A stretch of DNA of 64,000 nt, from positions 1 through 64,000 of the forward strand of contig JAHJGO010000022.1 of assembly GCA_018824405.1 (NCBI GenBank), read 5' to 3'. The notes beneath the pieces were generated by a model. That model worked only from the letters and a program-made list of their open reading frames with translations, searched no databases and was not told the DNA's origin. The position numbers and the translations under genes are program-made. Source of the DNA: Gammaproteobacteria bacterium (lineage in GTDB: Bacteria > Pseudomonadota > Gammaproteobacteria > Burkholderiales > Sulfuricellaceae). Shown piece after piece: positions 59,142 through 64,000 of the stretch (within the stretch, counting starts at the first letter, position 1; each line of letters opens with the position of its first letter).

Positions 59142-60578
59142 ATGATACGCAGAACCAAAATAGTAGCGACTCTTGGACCTTCGTCGAACGACCCTAAAGT
59201 GTTGGACCGGCTGATTGAAGCTGGTGTGGATGTTGTCAGGCTGAATTTCTCCCATGGCACGCCAGAAGACCATATCGAACGTGCTGAAATGGTGCGCTCC
59301 CTGGCCCGTGCGCGTGGCCGAGCAATTGGGGTACTGGTCGACCTGCAGGGACCGAAGATTCGTATCGGAAAATTCGAGAACGGCAAAATTTCCCTCGCCA
59401 ATGGCGATACTTTCATTCTCGACGCAGATTGCACTCTGGGCAACCAGGAGCGAGTTGGCCTGGATTACAAGGCTCTGCCCAAGGATGTCGATCGCGGATC
59501 CACGCTGCTGCTGGATGATGGCCGCATCGTGATGTGGGTGGAAGAGGTGCGCGGCAACGAGATCGTATGTCAGGTACGCCAGGGTGGTGTGCTGTCCAAC
59601 AACAAGGGTATCAATCGTCAGGGCGGCGGACTTTCCGCAGCTGCGCTGACCAACAAGGACAAGGAAGACATCAAGACTGCAGCGGCGCTCAAAGCGGATT
59701 ATCTGGCAGTTTCCTTTCCCCGTAATGCGGCAGACATGATTCTGGCGCGTGAGTTGATGCATGCGGCGGGCGGCCATAGCCTGCTGGTGGCAAAAATAGA
59801 ACGGGCTGAAGCCATTCCGGCGCTGGAAGAGATTCTTGATGCCTCTGACGCCATCATGGTGGCACGCGGAGACCTCGGCGTGGAAGTCGGTGATGCCGCC
59901 GTGCCTGCATTGCAGAAAAAAATGATTCGCATGGCGCGGGAAAAGAACAAGCTGGCGATTACTGCGACCCAGATGATGGAGTCAATGATCACCAGCCCGA
60001 TCCCGACGCGTGCCGAAGTCTCCGACGTGGCCAACGCGGTGATCGACGGTACCGATGCGGTCATGCTTTCGGCTGAAACTGCTGCAGGTCAGTACCCGGT
60101 AGAAGCGGTTCAGGCGATGGACCGGGTCTGCGTGGAAGCAGAAAAGGAAATCGAGATTTCGCCAGCCAGCCTGCGCCTGAAGCGGGAAACCGTTGGCCCT
60201 ATAGATGAATCCATCGCCATGGCCGCGATTTACACCGCTAATCATTTGCAGGTCAAAGCCATTGCGGCCCTGACGCAGTCCGGTTCCACCACGTTGTGGA
60301 TGTCGCGCATTGCTACCGCCGTACCGATCTACGCCTTGACACCGCAGGTGGAAACCCGTAGAAAAGTGACTTTGTTTCGCGGCGTGCACCCGATCAATTT
60401 CAAGATGTTCACGCACGATCCGGAACTGTTGTTGCGTGAGGCGGAAGACGAACTGCGCCGTCGCGGTGCAGTGCGCGATGGCGACACGATTTTGCTCACC
60501 ATCGGCGAACCTATCGGCAAAACCGGCGGCACCAACACCATGAAAATCGTCACAGTTGGCGAGCATCGCAAGGCATAA
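59142..60578 (+). CDS. pyk: Pyruvate kinase
   Basis: The 478-residue protein has RRTKIVATLGPSSNDPKVL at the start, VRLNFSHGTPEDH, VDLQGPKIRIG, MVARGDLGVEVGDA and TATQMMESMITSPIPTR, all standard. It makes pyruvate and ATP from phosphoenolpyruvate and ADP. ATG 59142 fits homologues, but no Shine-Dalgarno precedes it: the 5' side is the end of the repeat's right arm (CTATCACCACAA). Neighbours gap, pgk and fba do have strong ribosome sites. Confidence 0.94.
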   Translation: MIRRTKIVATLGPSSNDPKVLDRLIEAGVDVVRLNFSHGTPEDHIERAEMVRSLARARGRAIGVLVDLQGPKIRIGKFENGKISLANGDTFILDADCTLGNQERVGLDYKALPKDVDRGSTLLLDDGRIVMWVEEVRGNEIVCQVRQGGVLSNNKGINRQGGGLSAAALTNKDKEDIKTAAALKADYLAVSFPRNAADMILARELMHAAGGHSLLVAKIERAEAIPALEEILDASDAIMVARGDLGVEVGDAAVPALQKKMIRMAREKNKLAITATQMMESMITSPIPTRAEVSDVANAVIDGTDAVMLSAETAAGQYPVEAVQAMDRVCVEAEKEIEISPASLRLKRETVGPIDESIAMAAIYTANHLQVKAIAALTQSGSTTLWMSRIATAVPIYALTPQVETRRKVTLFRGVHPINFKMFTHDPELLLREAEDELRRRGAVRDGDTILLTIGEPIGKTGGTNTMKIVTVGEHRKA

Positions 60579-60581
60579 ATC

Positions 60582-60647
60582 TGGGAATGGGTGATGAGTA
60601 ATGAGGGACGAAAGCCCACATTGCCCATCACCCATTACTCATCACCA
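60582..60647. repeat. Heptad-unit palindrome between pyk and fba
   Basis: GGTGATGAGTAATG (60590-60603) pairs perfectly over 14 bases with CATTACTCATCACC (60633-60646). The 7-base unit lets the arms slip: AATGGGTGATG on the left can also pair one register over. It starts 3 bases after the pyk stop, and AAGGAG of fba lies 14 bases past it. Confidence 0.85.
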
Positions 60648-60672
60648 TTATTTATAAACAAGGAGATAAAAC

Positions 60673-61737
60673 ATGGCATTAGTATCTATGCGTCAATTGC
60701 TGGACCATGCCGCTGAACATGGCTACGGCCTGCCGGCGTTCAACGTCAATAATCTGGAACAAGTGCAGGCAATCATGCAGGCTGCCGACGAATGTAACAG
60801 CCCGGTAATCATGCAGGGCTCTGCAGGCGCGCGCAAATATGCAGGCGAAGCTTTCCTGCGCCACCTCATCGACGCTGCAATCGAAGCTTATCCACACATT
60901 CCGGTGGTGATGCACCAGGATCATGGCGCTTCCCCTGCTGTATGTATCAATGCGATTCGCTCCGGCTTCTCCAGCGTGATGATGGACGGATCCCTGCACG
61001 AAGACGGCAAGACCCCTTCCAGCTTCGAGTACAACGTGGAAGTGACGCGCAAAGTCGTGGAAATGTCCCACGCAGTGGGCGTATCCGTTGAAGGCGAACT
61101 GGGTTGCCTGGGCTCCCTGGAGTCCGGCCACGGCGAGAAGGAAGATGGCCACGGCGCAGAGGGCGTGCTGACCATGGATCAGTTGCTGACTGACCCCAAC
61201 GAAGCCGCAGAATTCGTCAAGGCTACCGGCGTGGATGCCCTGGCCATTGCTATCGGTACTTCCCACGGTGCATACAAATTCACCCGTCCGCCCACAGGTG
61301 ATGTGCTGGCAATTTCCCGCATCAAGGAAATTCATGAGCGTATCCCCAACACCCACCTGGTGATGCATGGCTCTTCTTCCGTGCCGCAGGAATGGCTCAA
61401 GATCATCAACGAATTCGGCGGCACCATGCCACAGACTTACGGCGTTCCAGTCGAAGAAATTGTTGAGGGCATCAAGCACGGTGTGCGCAAGGTAAATATC
61501 GATACCGATCTGCGCATGGCTTCCACCGGTGCGATTCGCAAATACCTGGCCGAGAACACCAAGGATTTCGATCCACGCAAGTTCTACGCCGTAGCAACGA
61601 AGGCGATGAGAGAGATCTGCAAGGCACGCTTTGAAGCCTTCGGTTCCGCTGGCAACGCGGACCGGATCAAGCCGATCATGCTCGATAAAGTTGCAAGCAT
61701 GTATGCAAAAGGCGATCTAAAGGCCGTTGTCAAGTAA
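60673..61737 (+). CDS. fba: Class II fructose-bisphosphate aldolase
   Basis: A 354-residue class II aldolase: [18 protein letters not shown] start, [11 protein letters not shown] (His ligand), [32 protein letters not shown] and [13 protein letters not shown]. It needs a divalent metal and splits or forms fructose 1,6-bisphosphate. AAGGAGA sits before the ATG. A clear intrinsic terminator follows, ending this gene series. Confidence 0.96.
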   Translation: MALVSMRQLLDHAAEHGYGLPAFNVNNLEQVQAIMQAADECNSPVIMQGSAGARKYAGEAFLRHLIDAAIEAYPHIPVVMHQDHGASPAVCINAIRSGFSSVMMDGSLHEDGKTPSSFEYNVEVTRKVVEMSHAVGVSVEGELGCLGSLESGHGEKEDGHGAEGVLTMDQLLTDPNEAAEFVKATGVDALAIAIGTSHGAYKFTRPPTGDVLAISRIKEIHERIPNTHLVMHGSSSVPQEWLKIINEFGGTMPQTYGVPVEEIVEGIKHGVRKVNIDTDLRMASTGAIRKYLAENTKDFDPRKFYAVATKAMREICKARFEAFGSAGNADRIKPIMLDKVASMYAKGDLKAVVK

Positions 61738-61775
61738 CTTATTGAATCGGAACATTTTGTCTGGTTTCTGAGTGC

Positions 61776-61804
61776 AAAAAAGGCGGATTTTTCCGCCTTT
61801 TTTT
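61776..61804 (+). terminator. Intrinsic terminator after fba
   Basis: AAAAGGCGGA and TCCGCCTTTT pair as a stem around a short T loop, and a run of T follows (61798-61804). It sits 38 bases after the fba stop and closes the tkt-fba transcript. Confidence 0.88.
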
Positions 61805-61883
61805 GTTGCCAGGATACTTTGCTGCCTTTTTAAGCAGGACAAAACGGTATAAAATTACCGGCTTCCCAAAACAGCGTGACACC

Positions 61884-62897
61884 ATGAAAATCGGGCCACA
61901 CCAGCTCAAGAATAATCTTATCGTTGCTCCCATGGCGGGTGTAACGGACCGGCCTTTCCGTCAGTTGTGCAAGATGATGGGGGCAGGGATGGCGGTATCC
62001 GAGATGGTGACCAGCAATTCCCTGCTTTATGGCAGCGAAAAAACCAAGCGACGCGCGAATCACGAGGGCGAGGTCGAGCCGGTCTCGGTGCAGATCGCCG
62101 GGGCGGACCCAGCCATGCTGGCAGAGGCGGCGAAATATAATGCCGATCATGGTGCCCAGATCATCGACATCAACATGGGCTGCCCGGCAAAAAAAATCTG
62201 CAACGTCATGGCTGGTTCTGCCCTGCTGCAGGATGAAGCCCTGGTGGCGCGCATTCTTGGGGCCGTGGTGAAGGCGGTGAATATTCCAGTCACGCTGAAA
62301 ATCCGCACTGGCTGGAATCGCGACAACCGCAATGCGATCAATATTGCCCGTATCGCTGAAGATGCCGGTATTCAGGCGCTTGCCATACATGGCCGGACAC
62401 GTGCCTGCGGATATGGCGGTGAGGCGGAATACGACACCATTGCGGCTGTCAAAACGCATATCCGGATCCCGGTGATTGCCAATGGTGACATCACCACGCC
62501 GGAAAAAGCCCGGCATGTCCTCGAACATACCGGTGCCGATGCGGTGATGATCGGCCGCGCGGCGATGGGCCGGCCATGGATATTTCGCGAGATCGAGCAT
62601 TTCCTGCAAACGGGAAGGCATCTCCCGCCGCCGGAAGTGTCTGAAATCCACCACGTATTGATCGGACATCTGCATGATCTTTACCAATTCTATGGTGAAT
62701 ATACCGGCCTGCGCATGGCACGCAAGCATATCTCCTGGTACACCAAGGGCCTGGTGGGTTCGGCGAGTTTCAGGCACGCCATGAACCAGCTTCCGAGTGT
62801 GGTCGAACAGTTGGCAGCCGTCGAACAGTTCTTTTCGGAACTGGGCGCCTATTCGGCTTACCTGACCTATCAAAGCGAAGAACTGGCTGCGGCCTGA
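61884..62897 (+). CDS. dusB: tRNA-dihydrouridine synthase B
   Basis: A 337-residue flavoprotein: IGPHQLKNNLIVAPMAGVTD, DINMGCPAKKICNVMAGSALL (catalytic Cys in MGCPAKK), LKIRTGWNRDN, IPVIANGDITTPEKA and MIGRAAMGRPWIF. It reduces uridine to dihydrouridine in tRNA. ATG 61884 is chosen; the frame upstream adds 27 residues unlike the family. A TATAAA at 61848-61853 is a possible -10. It is followed by fis, the classical dusB-fis pair. Confidence 0.95.
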   Translation: MKIGPHQLKNNLIVAPMAGVTDRPFRQLCKMMGAGMAVSEMVTSNSLLYGSEKTKRRANHEGEVEPVSVQIAGADPAMLAEAAKYNADHGAQIIDINMGCPAKKICNVMAGSALLQDEALVARILGAVVKAVNIPVTLKIRTGWNRDNRNAINIARIAEDAGIQALAIHGRTRACGYGGEAEYDTIAAVKTHIRIPVIANGDITTPEKARHVLEHTGADAVMIGRAAMGRPWIFREIEHFLQTGRHLPPPEVSEIHHVLIGHLHDLYQFYGEYTGLRMARKHISWYTKGLVGSASFRHAMNQLPSVVEQLAAVEQFFSELGAYSAYLTYQSEELAAA

Positions 62898-62925
62898 TGC
62901 GACGCTACTACAAGGTAAACGCAGC

Positions 62926-63162
62926 ATGATGAACGAAAATGAAATTGCAAGCTGTGTCCGCAAGGCCATGACACAGTACTTCGCCGATCTCGATGGAGAA
63001 ACGCCCTGTGCGGTCTATGAGATGGTGGTTGGATGCGTCGAGAAACCCTTGCTCGAAGTCATCCTGCACAAGGTTGAGGGTAACCAGACCCGGGCGGCAG
63101 AAATGCTCGGCATCAACCGCAATACCTTGCGCAAGAAAATGCAGGCACACGGCATCAAATAA
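62926..63162 (+). CDS. fis: Fis family DNA-binding protein
   Basis: This 78-residue protein is of Fis size, slightly shorter than the 98 of enteric Fis. The C-terminal helix-turn-helix reads NQTRAAEMLGINRNTLRKK, and the N-terminal half resembles the activation region. It bends DNA and can affect rRNA promoters, recombination and chromosome packing. ATG 62926 or 62929 are both possible. It follows dusB by 28 bases, so the two are likely co-transcribed. Confidence 0.9.
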   Translation: MMNENEIASCVRKAMTQYFADLDGETPCAVYEMVVGCVEKPLLEVILHKVEGNQTRAAEMLGINRNTLRKKMQAHGIK

Positions 63163-63256
63163 GGGCCATTCAATTAGCCTCAAAGGCACCCGGCTTTCCG
63201 GAATGTAGTCGATAAGAATCTCCGGCACGCCATTTCTTTAAATTTAGGTAACGATT

Positions 63257-64000
63257 ATGACAACGATCAGACGTGCACTCATGAGTGTTTCGGATAAAAC
63301 CGGGGTAGTGGAATTTGCGCGCTCCCTGCAACAATTCGGTGTGGAAATTCTCTCTACCGGCGGGACGGCCAATTTATTGCAACAGGCGGGGATCCCGGTA
63401 ATCGAGGTTGGTGATTACACCGGTTTTCCGGAAATGCTGGATGGGCGGGTCAAGACCCTCCATCCCAAAGTGCATGGCGGCATTCTGGGTCGTCGTGATC
63501 TGCCCACGCATGTGGCAGCAATGGAAGGCGCCAACATCCCGCCGATCGATCTGGTGGTGGTCAATCTGTACCCCTTTGCAGCTACCATTGCAAAAGCGGA
63601 TTGCACCCTCGAGGATGCCATCGAGAATATCGATATTGGTGGTCCCACCATGGTGCGTGCGGCGGCCAAGAACTATGCGCATGTGGCCGTGCTGACCGAT
63701 CCTGCTGATTATGCCGTGGTGGAAAAGGAAATGACCGCGACCCAGGGAGCCATCGGCCAGGATATCCGCTTTGATCTGGCGAAGAAGGCCTTCTCCCATA
63801 CCGCCGAATACGACGGGATGATCAGCAATTATCTCACTGCTCTCGATGGCCAGGGGCAGCGCCAGCCGTTTCCGCACAAATTCAATCTGCAATTCAGCAA
63901 GGCGCAGGATTGCCGTTATGGCGAGAATCCTCACCAGCAGGGTGCCTTCTATGTTGCCCAGAGCGAGAGCGGCGATGCCTCCATCGCCAGTTCGCGTCAA
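63257..64000 (+). CDS. purH: Bifunctional AICAR formyltransferase/IMP cyclohydrolase (3' truncated)
   Basis: 248 codons of purH are present from ATG 63257 to the right edge. The N-terminal IMP cyclohydrolase part shows [47 protein letters not shown] and [15 protein letters not shown], and the AICARFT part begins with [14 protein letters not shown]. It does the last two steps of purine synthesis. TAGGTA is the ribosome site. Confidence 0.95.
   Translation, partial: MTTIRRALMSVSDKTGVVEFARSLQQFGVEILSTGGTANLLQQAGIPVIEVGDYTGFPEMLDGRVKTLHPKVHGGILGRRDLPTHVAAMEGANIPPIDLVVVNLYPFAATIAKADCTLEDAIENIDIGGPTMVRAAAKNYAHVAVLTDPADYAVVEKEMTATQGAIGQDIRFDLAKKAFSHTAEYDGMISNYLTALDGQGQRQPFPHKFNLQFSKAQDCRYGENPHQQGAFYVAQSESGDASIASSRQ

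Noticed and set aside
57739-60647. CRISPR-like array
   Set aside because: Units of 7-9 bases with no spacers and inverted arms do not fit CRISPR repeats, and no cas gene is present.
61830-62969. 379-residue minus-strand open frame
   Set aside because: It lies opposite dusB, which has full family motifs.

Overview
The window looks like a chromosomal segment of a Gram-negative betaproteobacterium. The downstream third carries a tkt-gap-pgk-pyk-fba carbon operon followed by dusB-fis-purH, with argA and rsmE nearby. The LPS export genes (msbA, wzm/wzt, waaL) imply an outer membrane. Sampled GC is about 58% in housekeeping and LPS genes and falls to about 42% near 34.2-34.4 kb. The style resembles Nitrosomonadales/Gallionellales-type lithotrophs, but the genus cannot be fixed from the sequence alone.

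Layout. (1) 1-8.2 kb, plus strand: the end of one glycosyltransferase-like gene, a SEC-C/TPR/O-GlcNAc-transferase-like protein, UDP-glucuronate decarboxylase, a radical SAM/SPASM protein, two methyltransferases and two secreted DUF1566 proteins. (2) 34-8.2 kb, minus strand: one long, tightly packed gene string. Read in its own direction it starts with two O-polysaccharide glycosyltransferases, Wzm/Wzt, an LpxL-like acyltransferase, an epimerase, a methyltransferase/coiled-coil protein and a double-GT2 glycosyltransferase. It then runs into a pseudaminic-type nonulosonic acid pathway: PseB, PseC, an SpsF-type cytidylyltransferase, a pathway-associated methylase, a fused PseG-PseH, and PseI. It ends with a second SpsF-type enzyme, an oxidoreductase, a GT-B protein, an aminotransferase, two PP-loop N-acetyl-sugar amidotransferases bracketing one HisH/HisF pair, a GNAT enzyme and a second SEC-C/TPR/OGT protein. 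(3) 34.2-38.6 kb, plus strand: an AT-richer promoter region, two GT2 enzymes, WbaP and GalE. (4) 38.8-48.3 kb: msbA, LPS core/O-antigen glycosyltransferases, the O-antigen ligase waaL and a convergent WaaG-like gene. (5) 48.3-54.4 kb: a Tim44-domain membrane protein, an HD-GYP protein, argA, rsmE, a thioredoxin-fold protein and an inositol-phosphatase-family enzyme. (6) 54.6-64 kb: tkt, gap, pgk, pyk, fba, dusB, fis and the start of purH.

How the parts fit. WbaP/GalE, the GT2 enzymes and Wzm/Wzt/WaaL can start, extend, export and ligate an ABC-route O-polysaccharide. The methyltransferase with a C-terminal coiled coil is a candidate chain terminator read by the Wzt C-terminal domain. The Pse genes make an activated nonulosonic acid that the PP-loop/HisH/HisF module probably converts to an acetamidino form. 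It could go to LPS or to a protein, and the two SEC-C/TPR/OGT proteins at the ends of the region are candidates for protein O-glycosylation.

The clearest unexplained structure is in the carbon operon. The gaps after tkt, gap, pgk and pyk each begin 0-3 nt past the stop codon with a different quasi-palindrome built from 7- or 9-bp tandem units. No RNA genes, CRISPR arrays, insertion sequences or prophage were seen.
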